The notes under the pieces: generated by a model
What the model was told of the DNA's origin: nothing
What the model saw: only the letters and a program-made list of their open reading frames with translations
The model's database searches: none
Part shown: positions 40,369-50,045 of the stretch, in pieces
How the letters are laid out: every line of letters begins with the position of its first letter
Position numbering within the stretch: position 1 is the stretch's first letter
Source of the DNA: Sphingomonas sp.
GTDB lineage: Bacteria > Pseudomonadota > Alphaproteobacteria > Sphingomonadales > Sphingomonadaceae
Direction: 5' to 3'
DNA: 64,000 nt
Assembly (NCBI RefSeq): GCF_029239295.1
Contig: NZ_JAQZBC010000006.1
Coordinates: 62,001 to 126,000 of the forward strand
Position numbers and translations under genes: made by a program

Positions 40369-41007
40369 ATGTCGGACAAGATAGAAATGGGCGTGTCCCG
40401 CCGCGGCGTACTTGCAGGCAGCGCCGCCAGCGTCGCGATTGCAGCGGCGCCGGCGCACGGCGCACCCCTTCCCCAATCCAAGTCGTCGGAGGCGCCCATG
40501 ATGCCGGTCCGCTTTACCGTGAATGGCGAACAGCGTTCGCTAACGCTCGATCCCCGCACGACATTGCTCGACGCCTTGCGCGAACATCTGCAGCTTACCG
40601 GCACCAAGAAGGGCTGCGACCATGGTCAGTGCGGCGCCTGCACCGTGATCGTCGACGGGCGGCGGATCAATTCCTGCCTCAGCCTCGCCGTGATGCACGA
40701 AGGCGACACTGTCACGACCATCGAAGGGCTGGGCACGCCGGACAAATTGCATCCGATGCAGGCGGCCTTCGTGAAACATGACGGTTATCAGTGCGGCTAT
40801 TGCACCCCCGGCCAGATCTGCTCGGCGGTCGCTGTGCTGGATGAAATCAAGGCAGGCATCCCCAGCCATGTTCAGGCCGACGTGGCTGAGCGACCCGGCT
40901 TCACCACCGTGGAAATGCGCGAGCGGATGAGCGGTAACATCTGCCGCTGCGGCGCTTATTCGAACATCGCCGATGCCATGGCGGACGTTGCGGGGGTGAA
41001 GGCATGA
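40369..41007 (+). CDS. paoA: Aldehyde oxidoreductase 2Fe-2S subunit
   Basis: The iron-sulfur subunit of a periplasmic xanthine dehydrogenase-family aldehyde oxidoreductase (PaoABC/YagTSR). It has a Tat signal with twin arginine ([15 protein letters not shown]), then a plant-type 2Fe-2S domain ([12 protein letters not shown]...C near residues 84-105) and the second cluster domain ([10 protein letters not shown] and NICRCGAY near 145-200). Length 212. It would carry electrons from molybdenum to FAD. AGGAGGA lies 12 bases before ATG. The stop overlaps paoB by four bases. Confidence 0.93.
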   Translation: MSDKIEMGVSRRGVLAGSAASVAIAAAPAHGAPLPQSKSSEAPMMPVRFTVNGEQRSLTLDPRTTLLDALREHLQLTGTKKGCDHGQCGACTVIVDGRRINSCLSLAVMHEGDTVTTIEGLGTPDKLHPMQAAFVKHDGYQCGYCTPGQICSAVAVLDEIKAGIPSHVQADVAERPGFTTVEMRERMSGNICRCGAYSNIADAMADVAGVKA

Positions 41008-41954
41008 GGGCGTTCACCTACGAACGGGCGACCGATCCGGTCGCCGCGGCGCGGATCGTTGCCGCGAAGCCGGGCGCAAAGTTCATCGCCGGGGGCACCA
41101 ATCTGCTCGATCTGATGAAGATCGAGGTGGAAACGCCGACCCATCTGGTCGACGTGCAGGATCTGGATCTCGACAAGATCGAGGCGACGCCTGACGGCGG
41201 CCTGCGGATTGGCGCATTGGTCAGCAATACTGATCTCGCCGCTGATGAACGCGTGCGCCGCGATTATGCGGTGCTGACCCGCGCCCTTGTGGCGGGTGCC
41301 AGCGGGCAGCTGCGCAACAAGGCGTCGACCGCCGGAAATTTGCTCCAGCGTACACGCTGCCCCTATTTCTACGACGTCAACATGCCGTGCAACAAGCGTA
41401 AGCCCGGATCGGGCTGCGCGGCGATCGGCGGCTATTCACGCCAGCTTGGCGTCATCGGCGTGTCCGACAAGTGCATCGCCACCTTCCCCGGTGACATGCC
41501 GGTCGCGCTTCGGCTGCTCGACGCCGTGGTGGAAACGGTCGACCCTCAGGGCCAGCGTCGGTCGATCCCGATTGCCGACTTCCACCGTTTGTGGGGCGAC
41601 CGCCCGGAGCAGGACACCGTGCTCAATCGCGGGGAGCTGATCACCGCCGTCACCCTGCCCGCTCCGCTTGGCGGCAAGCACTTCTACGAAAAGGTGCGCG
41701 ATCGCGCTTCCTATGCCTTTGCGCTCGTCTCGGTCGCGGCGGTGATCCAGCCGGACGGAACCGGACGGGTGGCGTTTGGCGGCGTCGCGCCCAAACCATG
41801 GCGTGTCGAGGAAGCCGAGGCGTTGCTGCCGCAGGGGGCCGCCGCCGTCACGGCGCGCGCATTCCAGGGCGCGACGCCGACCAAGGACAATGCGTTCAAG
41901 CTGCCGCTCGCGACCCGCGCGCTGGCTTCCGTGATCGCTCAAGCGAAGGCCTGA
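41004..41954 (+). CDS. paoB: Aldehyde oxidoreductase FAD/4Fe-4S subunit
   Basis: The flavin subunit, 316 residues. FAD-binding elements [13 protein letters not shown] near residue 31 and [13 protein letters not shown] near 109 are clear, and the cysteines in [22 protein letters not shown] mark the extra 4Fe-4S cluster typical of PaoB/HcrB-like subunits. The C-terminal CO-dehydrogenase flavoprotein domain ends around ALASVIAQ. There is no signal peptide; it is expected to be carried across by the Tat signal of PaoA. It starts within an ATGA overlap and ends four bases before paoC. Confidence 0.93.
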   Translation: MRAFTYERATDPVAAARIVAAKPGAKFIAGGTNLLDLMKIEVETPTHLVDVQDLDLDKIEATPDGGLRIGALVSNTDLAADERVRRDYAVLTRALVAGASGQLRNKASTAGNLLQRTRCPYFYDVNMPCNKRKPGSGCAAIGGYSRQLGVIGVSDKCIATFPGDMPVALRLLDAVVETVDPQGQRRSIPIADFHRLWGDRPEQDTVLNRGELITAVTLPAPLGGKHFYEKVRDRASYAFALVSVAAVIQPDGTGRVAFGGVAPKPWRVEEAEALLPQGAAAVTARAFQGATPTKDNAFKLPLATRALASVIAQAKA

Positions 41955-41958
41955 TCCC

Positions 41959-44178
41959 ATGAAGTTCGAAAAAGCCGAGGGCCAGAACCCGATCGATCGC
42001 ATGAAGGTCGTCGGACGCGCGCACGACCGCATCGACGGCCCCCTCAAGACCAGTGGTCTGGCGCCTTATGCCTATGAGCATCACGCCGAGATCAAGAACC
42101 CGGCCTATGGCTATATCGTCGGCGCCGGTGTCGCGAAGGGACGTATCACCCGGATCGACACGGCAGCGGCAAAGGCGGCGCCGGGCGTGATCGCCATTGT
42201 CACCGCGGCTGACGCAGGCAAGATTGGCAAGGGCAAGAACAACACGGCAAAGCTGCTCGCCGGCCCGGACGTCGACCATTACCATCAGGCCGTCGCACTG
42301 GTGGTCGCGGAAACGTTCGAACAGGCACGCGCCGCCGCCGGGCTGGTGCGGGTCGATTATGCGCGCGCAAATGGCCGCTACGACCTGACCGAGCAGTTGA
42401 AGGTCGCGCCGCTCGTCGGCGGCTCTGGCGGTCCGAACAGCGGCTCCTCGCCGGTCGAACGCGTCGGCAAGTTCGAAGAGGCGTTTGCCGCCGCCCCGGT
42501 GAAGCTGGACGCGGAATATCACACCCCCGATCACAGCCACGCGATGATGGAACCGCACGCTTCGATCGCGGTATGGAATGGCGACGAACTGACGCTCTGG
42601 ACCTCGAACCAGATGATCGCCTGGAGCAAGCGTGACGTCGCGCTGACGCTGAACATGCCGGAGGACAAGGTCCGCCTGATCTCGCCCTATATCGGCGGCG
42701 GTTTCGGCGGAAAGCTGTTCGTGCGCGCGGATGCGCTGATGGCGGCGCTCGGCGCACGCGCGGCGAAACGCCCGGTGAAGGTCGCGCTGCAACGCCCGCT
42801 TATCGCCAACAACACCACGCATCGCCCCGCTACGCATCAGCGGATCCGCCTTGGCGCGATGAAGGACGGCACCATCACCGCGATCGCGCACGAAAGCGGC
42901 TCGGGCGATCTGCCCGATGGCGGCCCGGAAACCGCCGTGCAGCAGACGAAGCTGCTGTACGCCGGCCCCAACCGGATGACCGCGATGCGGCTTGCCGTAC
43001 TCGATTTGCCGGAGGGCAATGCGATGCGCGCCCCCGGCGAGGCGCCCGGCATGATGGCGCTTGAGATCGCGATGGACGAAATGGCCGAGAAGCTCGGGAT
43101 GGATCCCGTCGCCTTTCGGATCAAGAACGATACCCAGGTCGATCCCGAAAAGCCGCAGCGCCGCTTCTCGCAGCGCCAGCTCGTCCGCTGCCTCAACGAC
43201 GGCGCGCAGCGTTTCGGCTGGGATCGCCGACAGGCAAAGCCCGCACAGGTCCGCGACGGTCAGTGGCTCGTCGGGATGGGCGTCGCCTCCGCCTTCCGCA
43301 ACCACATCAACACAACCTCCGGCGCGCGCGTGCGCCTGTCGCCCGAAGGAATCGTGACGGTCGAAACCGACATGACCGACATCGGCACGGGCACCTACAC
43401 GATCATCGCCCAGACCGCCGGCGAGATGCTCGGCGTGCCGGCCGAGGCGGTGGTGGTGAAGCTGGGCGATTCATCCTTCCCCGTCTCCGCCGGCTCAGGC
43501 GGTCAATGGGGCGCGGCCAATTCGACCGCTGGCGTCTATGCCGCCTGTACCAAGTTGCGGGAGCAGATCGCCCAGCGGCTCGGCTTCAATTCGGCCGATG
43601 CGGTGTTCGATGGCGGCCGCGTCACCAGCGGCAATCGCGCGGCCACGCTGCGCGATGCCGCCGCGCAGGGCGAGTTGGTGGCCGAGGAAAAGATCGAGTT
43701 CGGCAATCTGGACGACGAATGGCAAATGTCGACCTTCGGCGCGCATTTCGTGGAGGTCGGGGTCAACGCTTATACTGGCGTCACCCGCGTGCGCCGCATG
43801 CTTGCCGTCTGCGCCGCCGGCCGCATCCTCAATCCCAAGTCAGCACGCAGCCAGGTTATCGGCGCAATGACGATGGGCGTCGGCTCGGCGTTGATGGAGG
43901 AACTGGCGGTCGACAAGCGTTTCGGCTTCTTCGTGAACCACGATCTTGCCAGCTACGAGGTGCCGGTCCATGCCGATATCCCGCATCAGGAAGTCGTTTT
44001 CCTCGACGAGGCGGATGACAAGGCGAACCCGATGAAGGCCAAGGGTGTCGGCGAACTCGGCATTTGCGGCGTCGGCGCAGCGGTGGCCAACGCGATCTAC
44101 AATGCCACTGGCGTCCGCGTGCGGGATTACCCCATCACGCTCGACAAATATCTCGAGAAGCTGCCGGCAGTCGCCTGA
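41959..44178 (+). CDS. paoC: Aldehyde oxidoreductase molybdopterin subunit
   Basis: The catalytic subunit, 739 residues, binding molybdopterin cytosine dinucleotide. Visible motifs are GGGFGGKLF near residue 247, MRAPGEAPGMMALE near 356, GTGTYTIIAQTAGEMLG near 477, and GVGELGICGVGAAVANAIYNATG near the C terminus with the conserved catalytic Glu. It oxidises aldehydes to carboxylic acids; aromatic aldehydes are preferred by the E. coli enzyme, the substrate here is not known. No dedicated chaperone gene (paoD) follows; the next gene is convergent tesA after 11 bases. Confidence 0.93.
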   Translation: MKFEKAEGQNPIDRMKVVGRAHDRIDGPLKTSGLAPYAYEHHAEIKNPAYGYIVGAGVAKGRITRIDTAAAKAAPGVIAIVTAADAGKIGKGKNNTAKLLAGPDVDHYHQAVALVVAETFEQARAAAGLVRVDYARANGRYDLTEQLKVAPLVGGSGGPNSGSSPVERVGKFEEAFAAAPVKLDAEYHTPDHSHAMMEPHASIAVWNGDELTLWTSNQMIAWSKRDVALTLNMPEDKVRLISPYIGGGFGGKLFVRADALMAALGARAAKRPVKVALQRPLIANNTTHRPATHQRIRLGAMKDGTITAIAHESGSGDLPDGGPETAVQQTKLLYAGPNRMTAMRLAVLDLPEGNAMRAPGEAPGMMALEIAMDEMAEKLGMDPVAFRIKNDTQVDPEKPQRRFSQRQLVRCLNDGAQRFGWDRRQAKPAQVRDGQWLVGMGVASAFRNHINTTSGARVRLSPEGIVTVETDMTDIGTGTYTIIAQTAGEMLGVPAEAVVVKLGDSSFPVSAGSGGQWGAANSTAGVYAACTKLREQIAQRLGFNSADAVFDGGRVTSGNRAATLRDAAAQGELVAEEKIEFGNLDDEWQMSTFGAHFVEVGVNAYTGVTRVRRMLAVCAAGRILNPKSARSQVIGAMTMGVGSALMEELAVDKRFGFFVNHDLASYEVPVHADIPHQEVVFLDEADDKANPMKAKGVGELGICGVGAAVANAIYNATGVRVRDYPITLDKYLEKLPAVA

Positions 44179-44189
44179 CCCCGATGGTG

Positions 44190-44834
44190 TCAGCCGCGCG
44201 CGGCGGGGGTGCGCCGGTCCGGAAGGGCCAGGCGCACCGCCGGCACGATGCGGCGCACGATGATGTCGACGCCGCGCGCGTTGGGATGCCGCCCATCGGC
44301 CTGGAACAGCGCCTGGTTGCCCGCCACACCGTCGAGGAAGAATGGGTAGAGCGGCACGCCATGCTTGCGCGCCAGCCGCGGGTACATCGCCTCGAACGCG
44401 CGGCGATAGTCGCTGCCCAGGTTCGGCGCCGCGCGCATGCCGACCAGCAGCACGCGGATCTGGCGCCGCTTCAACTCGGTCAGGATCAGGTCGAGGTTCC
44501 TCTCGGTAGCGGCCGGCGACAGGCCGCGCAGCATGTCGTTCGCGCCCAGCTCGACGATCACCAGGTCCGGCTTTCGCTTCAGCCCGCGCAGTCCCCAGGC
44601 GAGCCGCGCGCGCCCTTGCGCCGACGTGTCGCCCGCCACGCCGCCATTGCGCACCGTGACGTCGGGCATCGTGCGGCGAAGCGCCCCCTCCAGCCGGGTG
44701 GGAAATCCCTGCGCGGGCGGCAGGCCATAGCCGGCGGTCAGGCTGTCACCGAATGCCCAGATCAGCCGCTCTGCCTTCACGGGCGCAGCGGCGAACAGCA
44801 CACCGGCAAGGAGCAAATGGACAGCAACCATCAT
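44190..44834 (-). CDS. tesA: Periplasmic arylesterase / thioesterase I, GDSL family
   Basis: A SGNH hydrolase acting on aryl esters and acyl thioesters. After a signal peptide (MMVAVHLLLAGVLFAAAPVKA) come block I FGDSLTAGYGL, block II Gly in VRNGGVAGDTS, block III GANDMLRG and block V DGRHPNARG, giving the Ser, Asp and His triad. I chose ATG 44834, preceded by an AGGG; the longer ORF start at 44864 would run across the divergent ybbA start. Divergence from ybbA-ybbP matches the tesA neighbourhood of E. coli. Confidence 0.92.
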   Translation of the reverse strand: MMVAVHLLLAGVLFAAAPVKAERLIWAFGDSLTAGYGLPPAQGFPTRLEGALRRTMPDVTVRNGGVAGDTSAQGRARLAWGLRGLKRKPDLVIVELGANDMLRGLSPAATERNLDLILTELKRRQIRVLLVGMRAAPNLGSDYRRAFEAMYPRLARKHGVPLYPFFLDGVAGNQALFQADGRHPNARGVDIIVRRIVPAVRLALPDRRTPAARG

Positions 44835-44854
44835 CGCCCTGTATCCGCGCCATT

Positions 44855-45595
44855 GTGATAGCATCCGCTTCTCCCTCGTCGCCCGGCCCTAGCCCGGATG
44901 GCAGCCCCGACGATACCGTCGTCATCCACGCCCGCAATCTGACGCTGTCGCTGGGACGACCGCCGGCGCGCACTGACATCCTGCGCGGGATCGACCTGAC
45001 CGTGCGGCGCGGCGAAAGCGTTGCGCTGCTTGGCCCGTCGGGTTCGGGCAAGTCATCGCTCATGGCACTCCTCTCGGGCATGGAGCGCCCGACGGGCGGC
45101 AGTGTGACCGTTGCCGGGCTCGCCTTCGATCGCTTGAACGAGGATCAACTCGCGATGGCGCGGCGCGGCCGCATCGGCATCATCCTTCAGGCGTTTCACC
45201 TGCTGCCGACGATGACCGCGCTTGAAAATGTCGCGGTGCCGATGGAGCTGGCCGGCATGCCCGATCCCTTCGCGCAGGCGGAGGCGGAACTGACCGCGGT
45301 AGGCCTCGGCCACCGGCTGACCCACTATCCGGCGCAACTGTCGGGCGGTGAACAGCAGCGCGTGGCGATTGCCCGCGCGCTGGCGCCGCGTCCGGCGCTG
45401 CTCTTCGCCGACGAGCCGACCGGCAACCTCGATGGCGCAACCGGGGCGGCGATCATGGATCTGCTGTTCGCGCGCCACGCCGCGGCTGACACTACCCTCT
45501 TCGTCATCACCCACGATCCCGCGCTCGCGGCGCGGTGCTGCCGGGTAATCTCGCTCGCCGACGGGCGCGTCGTCAGCGATAGCGCCGCCGAATGA
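44855..45595 (+). CDS. ybbA: ABC transporter ATP-binding protein, YbbA-type
   Basis: ATPase of a YbbAP-type exporter, 246 residues. Walker A GPSGSGKSS near residue 59, signature LSGGEQQRVAIARALA near 159, Walker B ALLFADEPTGNLDG near 181 and H-loop VITHDPALA near 214, all of the LolD/MacB-like class. GTG 44855 is chosen because the ORF-track start lies inside divergent tesA; the first 30 residues are Ser/Pro-rich and could be shorter. The stop overlaps ybbP (ATGA). The substrate is unknown; linkage to tesA suggests lipid or lysophospholipid handling. Confidence 0.9.
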   Translation: MIASASPSSPGPSPDGSPDDTVVIHARNLTLSLGRPPARTDILRGIDLTVRRGESVALLGPSGSGKSSLMALLSGMERPTGGSVTVAGLAFDRLNEDQLAMARRGRIGIILQAFHLLPTMTALENVAVPMELAGMPDPFAQAEAELTAVGLGHRLTHYPAQLSGGEQQRVAIARALAPRPALLFADEPTGNLDGATGAAIMDLLFARHAAADTTLFVITHDPALAARCCRVISLADGRVVSDSAAE

Positions 45596-48081
45596 TCAAC
45601 GCGTGGCGGCTCGCCCTTCGCGATCTGCGGGCCGGCGGCCGCGGGCTGTGGCTGCTGCTCGTCTGCCTGTTTCTCGGCACCGCCGCGCTTGCCGGTATCG
45701 GCTCGCTCTCCGCGTCGATCACCAGCGCGCTGGACGCGCAGAGCCGGCAGTTGCTCGGCGGCGACGTCGAGCTCCGCGTGTCGCAGCGACGCGCCACGGT
45801 CGAGGAGAATGCAGCCTTCGCCGCCTTCGGCCGCACGTCTGAGGTCATCGCCGTCAACACCATGGCTCAGCCGCTGAACGGCGGCGCGCCGGCGCTCATC
45901 AACTTGCGAGCCGTCGACGACGCATGGCCGCTGGTCGGCCGCCTCGCGCTGGAGCCGGGCGCGCTGCGGCCGCGCCCGCACGGCAATCAGGTGGCCATCG
46001 CCCCCGCGCTGGCGCAGCGACTGAAGGTGAAGGTGGGCGACACTGTGCGCATCGGCGCCGCCCGCTTGCGGATCATCGGGCTGATCGAAGCCGAGCCGGA
46101 CGCGCTGGGGTTCAGCTTCGGCCCCACCGCGCTGGTCGACATGGCTGGGCTGGATGCCACGCGCGTGCTGCAGCCGGGCAGCCTCTATCAGGCGCGTACC
46201 CGCATCCTGCTGCGCCCGGGCCTTGATCCCGCCACTGTCGGCGACACCGTCGCCCGCCGCTATCCAAGCGCCGGATGGAGCGCGCGGACGCCGGAGGACG
46301 CCTCCGGCAATGTGAAGCGAAGTATCGATCAGCTTGGCCAGTTCCTGCTGCTCGTCGGGCTGGCTGCGCTGGTGATCGCCGGGATCGGCATCGGCAGCGG
46401 GGTCAGCGCCTATCTGACGCGCAAGAGCCGCGTGATTGCCACCCTGAAGGTGCTGGGCGCTCATTCGCGCACGATTGCGGCAATCTTCCTGATCCAGCTG
46501 GGTCTGGTGGCAACGGTTGCGGTGCTCGCTGGCCTGGCGCTCGGCACCGCCATCCCGTGGCTTGTCGCGCAGCTTGCGGGGGACGCGCTGCCGGTCCCGC
46601 CGCGACTTGGGATCTATCCTGTACCCTTGTTGGTGGCGGCGGGGCTCAGCCTGCTCGTCGCCCTGCTCTTTTCGCTGCCCGCACTCGCCCGCGCGCGCTC
46701 GGTGCCGGCCGCCAGCCTTCTGCGTGACGCGATCGACAACTCGGCTCGTCCTCCCGTCCGGGTCCTGCTCGGCATGGCGGCAGTCCTCGCGCTGCTTGTC
46801 GCGCTGACTGTGCTCACCGCCAGCAATCGCGGCGTGGCGCTGGGGTTCACCGCTGCCACGGGCGCGGTGCTCGCGACGCTCTGGATCCTCGGCATAGTCC
46901 TTCGCCGGGGCCTGTCCCGCCTCCCGCGCCCACGCCCTCCGCTGTTCCGGCTGGCGCTAGCCAACCTGCACCGCCCCGGGGCGCAGACCGACCGGCTGGT
47001 CGTCGCGCTGGGGCTTGGCTTCTCCTTGTTCGTGGCGCTCGCCGTCATCGACACCAGCCTTTCGAACGAACTCGCCAGTGCCGCCCCGGCCAAGGCGCCG
47101 CGCTTCTTCGCCATCGATGTCCAGCCGGAGGATGAACCCGCGTTCCGCGCCGCCGTCCGCCGCGCCGCCCCCACTGCCACGATCGAGGCGGTCCCCTCGC
47201 TTCGTGGCTCAATCGTCGCGCTGAAGGGCCGGCGCGTGGCGGACATGAAGAACCTGCCGGAGGATGCGTGGATCCTGCGCGGCGATCGCACCATCACTTG
47301 GTCGGCCACCGTCCCGCCGCGCAACACGGTGGTCGCGGGGGAATGGTGGCCGCGCAACTATCGTGGGCCGCCGTTGATCTCGCTCGAGGATCGCGCCGCC
47401 GAACAGCTCGGCCTGAAGGTCGGCGAGACGATCACCGTCGCGGTCCTGGGTGTCGACGTTCCCGCCCGAATCGCCGCGCTGCGAAAGGTCGACTGGCAGG
47501 GGCTCGGCCTCAATTTCGCGCTGATCTTTTCGCCCGGCTATATCGAGGAGGCGCCGCACGGAATTCTCGCCAGCGTCTATGCGCCGGCCGGGCGCGATGG
47601 CATGATCGCCGGCGAAGTGGCGCGCGCGCTCCCCTCCGTCACCATGCTGCGCACGGGCGACGTCATTGGTCAGATCAGCGAACTGCTCGGCCAGGTTGCA
47701 ATTGCGATCCGCGCCGCGGCGGCTGTTACCGTGGTGGCCGGCATCGTGGTGCTGATCGGCGCGGTTACCGCCTCTGGGCAAGCACGACGCTACGACACCA
47801 TCATCCTGAAATTGCTGGGCGGCAGCCGGGCCCAACTGCTGACCGGACAGGCGCTGGAATATGGCCTCCTTGCGCTCCTGCTCGCCGCCGTCGCGCTGCT
47901 TATCGGCATGGCGGGCGGCTGGTATGTCGTGACGCAGGTGCTCGATCTGACCTGGGCGCCGGACCCCCTGGTCGTCGGCCTGACGCTGGCCGGCGCGATC
48001 GTCGCCACGCTCGGCATCGGTGTGCTCAGCAGCCTCCCGGCGCTCCGCGCGTCGCCGGCGGCGGGGTTGCGCAGCGACTGA
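45592..48081 (+). CDS. ybbP: ABC transporter permease, YbbP/FtsX-like
   Basis: The membrane partner of YbbA, 829 residues with two FtsX domains. An N-terminal TM (LWLLLVCLFLGTAALAGIG) is followed by a periplasmic MacB-type domain, three TM segments near residues 255-370, two central TMs near 400-440, a second periplasmic domain and three last TMs near 700-815. LARARSVPAASLLRDAI and SLPALRASPAAGLRSD are repeated domain ends. It likely works in mechanotransmission rather than classical transport. It starts in the ybbA stop codon overlap. Confidence 0.9.
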   Translation: MINAWRLALRDLRAGGRGLWLLLVCLFLGTAALAGIGSLSASITSALDAQSRQLLGGDVELRVSQRRATVEENAAFAAFGRTSEVIAVNTMAQPLNGGAPALINLRAVDDAWPLVGRLALEPGALRPRPHGNQVAIAPALAQRLKVKVGDTVRIGAARLRIIGLIEAEPDALGFSFGPTALVDMAGLDATRVLQPGSLYQARTRILLRPGLDPATVGDTVARRYPSAGWSARTPEDASGNVKRSIDQLGQFLLLVGLAALVIAGIGIGSGVSAYLTRKSRVIATLKVLGAHSRTIAAIFLIQLGLVATVAVLAGLALGTAIPWLVAQLAGDALPVPPRLGIYPVPLLVAAGLSLLVALLFSLPALARARSVPAASLLRDAIDNSARPPVRVLLGMAAVLALLVALTVLTASNRGVALGFTAATGAVLATLWILGIVLRRGLSRLPRPRPPLFRLALANLHRPGAQTDRLVVALGLGFSLFVALAVIDTSLSNELASAAPAKAPRFFAIDVQPEDEPAFRAAVRRAAPTATIEAVPSLRGSIVALKGRRVADMKNLPEDAWILRGDRTITWSATVPPRNTVVAGEWWPRNYRGPPLISLEDRAAEQLGLKVGETITVAVLGVDVPARIAALRKVDWQGLGLNFALIFSPGYIEEAPHGILASVYAPAGRDGMIAGEVARALPSVTMLRTGDVIGQISELLGQVAIAIRAAAAVTVVAGIVVLIGAVTASGQARRYDTIILKLLGGSRAQLLTGQALEYGLLALLLAAVALLIGMAGGWYVVTQVLDLTWAPDPLVVGLTLAGAIVATLGIGVLSSLPALRASPAAGLRSD

Positions 48082-48165
48082 TCGGCCAGCCGAACAGGGC
48101 GTTGTGCCTCGTCCCGGGCATGATCATCGTTCCCTGTCCGTTCCTTCGCTGCTATGGCCTGCGCC

Positions 48166-49257
48166 ATGATGGCCGGTCCGACTCGAAAGATCATCCATGT
48201 CGACATGGACGCCTTTTTCGCGTCGGTGGAACAGCGCGACGATCCGTCGCTGCGCGGTCGACCGGTCGCCGTTGGCCATGCTGCGGCGCGCGGGGTCGTG
48301 GCGGCCGCCAGCTATGAGGCACGCGTCTTTGGGGTGCGCAGCGCGCTGCCGTCCGTAACCGCGCTTCGTCGCTGCCCCGACCTCGTCTTCGTTCCGCCCC
48401 GCTTCGATGTGTACAAGGCCGTTTCGCGCCAGATCCACGCGATCTTCGCCGAATTCACGCCGCTCATTCAGCCATTGTCGCTGGACGAGGCATATCTGGA
48501 CGTGACCCAGAACCGTGCCGGTTTGCCGACGGCATGGGCCACCGCAAAGGCGATCCGCGCCCGCATTCTGGAGGAAACCGGCCTCACCGCATCGGCGGGC
48601 GTTTCGTACAACAAGTTCCTGGCGAAGCTCGCGTCCGACCACCGAAAGCCCAACGGGCAGTTCGCGGTGACACCCGACATGGGTGCCGCCTGGGTCGAAA
48701 CGCTGCCGGTTTCCCGCTTCCACGGTGTCGGCCCGGTGACAGCGGCGAAGATGAAGCGGCTCGGCATCGAAACCGGCGGCGATCTGCGCGCCAAGCCGCT
48801 CGACTTTCTGGAACGGCATTTCGGCAGTTCCGCCAGCTGGTATTATGCCATCGCACGCGGGATCGACGATCGCCCGGTGAACCCCAACCGCGTGCGTAAA
48901 TCCTCCGGCTCGGAAACCACCTTCGATCGCGACCTGACCGATCCTCAGGAAATCGAGGCCGGCATCATCCGCATGGCTGACGACGTATGGTCCTGGTGTG
49001 AAAAGGCCGGCGCCTTCGGCCGAACTGTTACCGTAAAGATCAAGTTCAAGAACTTCCGCCAGATCACGCGCAGCCGCAGCCATAACCACGCCATCGTCAC
49101 GCGCGACCAGCTGGTCAGTGCCAGCCTCGATCTCGTCCGGTCGATCTATCCCCCGGAAACCGGCATTCGGCTGGTTGGGGTCACCGTCTCGAACTTCGAC
49201 GCCCCCACCGCAGACGACCCGCAGGATTTGCCGCTGTTCGACGTGGCGGCGTCCTAA
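48166..49257 (+). CDS. dinB: DNA polymerase IV (Y-family)
   Basis: Translesion polymerase of about 363 residues. Active-site carboxylates are in HVDMDAFFASVEQRDDP near residue 11 and SLDEAYLDVT near 105; the helix-hairpin-helix GVGPVTAAKMKRLGI lies near 187. The C-terminal QDLPLFD is a beta-clamp binding motif. Start is uncertain among ATG 48154, 48166 and 48169, none with a good ribosome site. I see no obvious LexA box directly upstream. Confidence 0.95.
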   Translation: MMAGPTRKIIHVDMDAFFASVEQRDDPSLRGRPVAVGHAAARGVVAAASYEARVFGVRSALPSVTALRRCPDLVFVPPRFDVYKAVSRQIHAIFAEFTPLIQPLSLDEAYLDVTQNRAGLPTAWATAKAIRARILEETGLTASAGVSYNKFLAKLASDHRKPNGQFAVTPDMGAAWVETLPVSRFHGVGPVTAAKMKRLGIETGGDLRAKPLDFLERHFGSSASWYYAIARGIDDRPVNPNRVRKSSGSETTFDRDLTDPQEIEAGIIRMADDVWSWCEKAGAFGRTVTVKIKFKNFRQITRSRSHNHAIVTRDQLVSASLDLVRSIYPPETGIRLVGVTVSNFDAPTADDPQDLPLFDVAAS

Positions 49258-49361
49258 CCGCTAACATTGGAGAAAGCGGCCGCCGCCTGAGCGTTAGAGA
49301 ACACGAAAGCGCCACTCCCTGTCGACCGGCCCTTCAGCGTCACATCGCTCAACCGCTCGGA

Positions 49362-49856
49362 TCAGCGACCCGGCATGGAGAAGGAAGGCGGGTCGCTCGC
49401 CGGGAACGACTCGTCCGATGCCTCATCCACCTCCGACCAACGCGGCTGGGCGTCGCGGATCTCTTCCGGCCCGGCATCGCGAACCTGGCTGAACCCGCCC
49501 TGCTCCCCCGGGAGCCGCGTCAGCGCGGCGGGCGCGGGCGCCGGCTCAGGCCGGTCTGCTCGCCGAAAGCGTCCAACGGCATAGCCCATCACCAGCGCCA
49601 GCAGGACCCACGGCAGCGTTGAGGGGGGGTGTGCCTCGCGCGCCCCGCCGCGGCGCTGGGGCGTCACCGCTTCAGCATAGGCGACGCCGGAAACCTCCTC
49701 GACAATTACCAACTGATCATCGTCCGCATTCACCAGCCGCTGATACGCCGGCGGGCCGCGGTCTGCGGCGCCCTCGCCGCGGAGGCCGTTGTCGGCACCG
49801 GATTGGTGGTTCGACGAATCCGCCATGCCATAAACGCGGGTGTCAGGATCGGCCAT
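49362..49856 (-). CDS. Membrane-anchored hypothetical protein with SFPASDPP tail
   Basis: A 164-residue protein: a polar N-terminal 80 residues, one TM helix (LPWVLLALVMGYAVGRF, about 82-98), a Pro/Ala linker and a C-terminal DEASDESFPASDPPSF motif. That terminal motif recurs in many otherwise unrelated sphingomonad proteins, to my knowledge without a known function. The gene is convergent with dinB. The 189 bases to the transporter gene (49857-50045) show no feature I can name. Confidence 0.65.
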   Translation of the reverse strand: MADPDTRVYGMADSSNHQSGADNGLRGEGAADRGPPAYQRLVNADDDQLVIVEEVSGVAYAEAVTPQRRGGAREAHPPSTLPWVLLALVMGYAVGRFRRADRPEPAPAPAALTRLPGEQGGFSQVRDAGPEEIRDAQPRWSEVDEASDESFPASDPPSFSMPGR

Positions 49857-50045
49857 CAGAGTGAATCCTCGCGGTTAGGGGTGCGCTGGCGCCATCGAGC
49901 ATCGAACGTGGCAGGACGGTGGAGGCCCCGACGACGGTCTCTCGCGATGATGCCATGCCTCGTCACGACTTGCCTCGATGCTGCTGACGAAAAAAGCCGC
50001 GACATGCCTCCGCGGTTCCGCTCGCCACCCGCACGGCTCGCGCGG

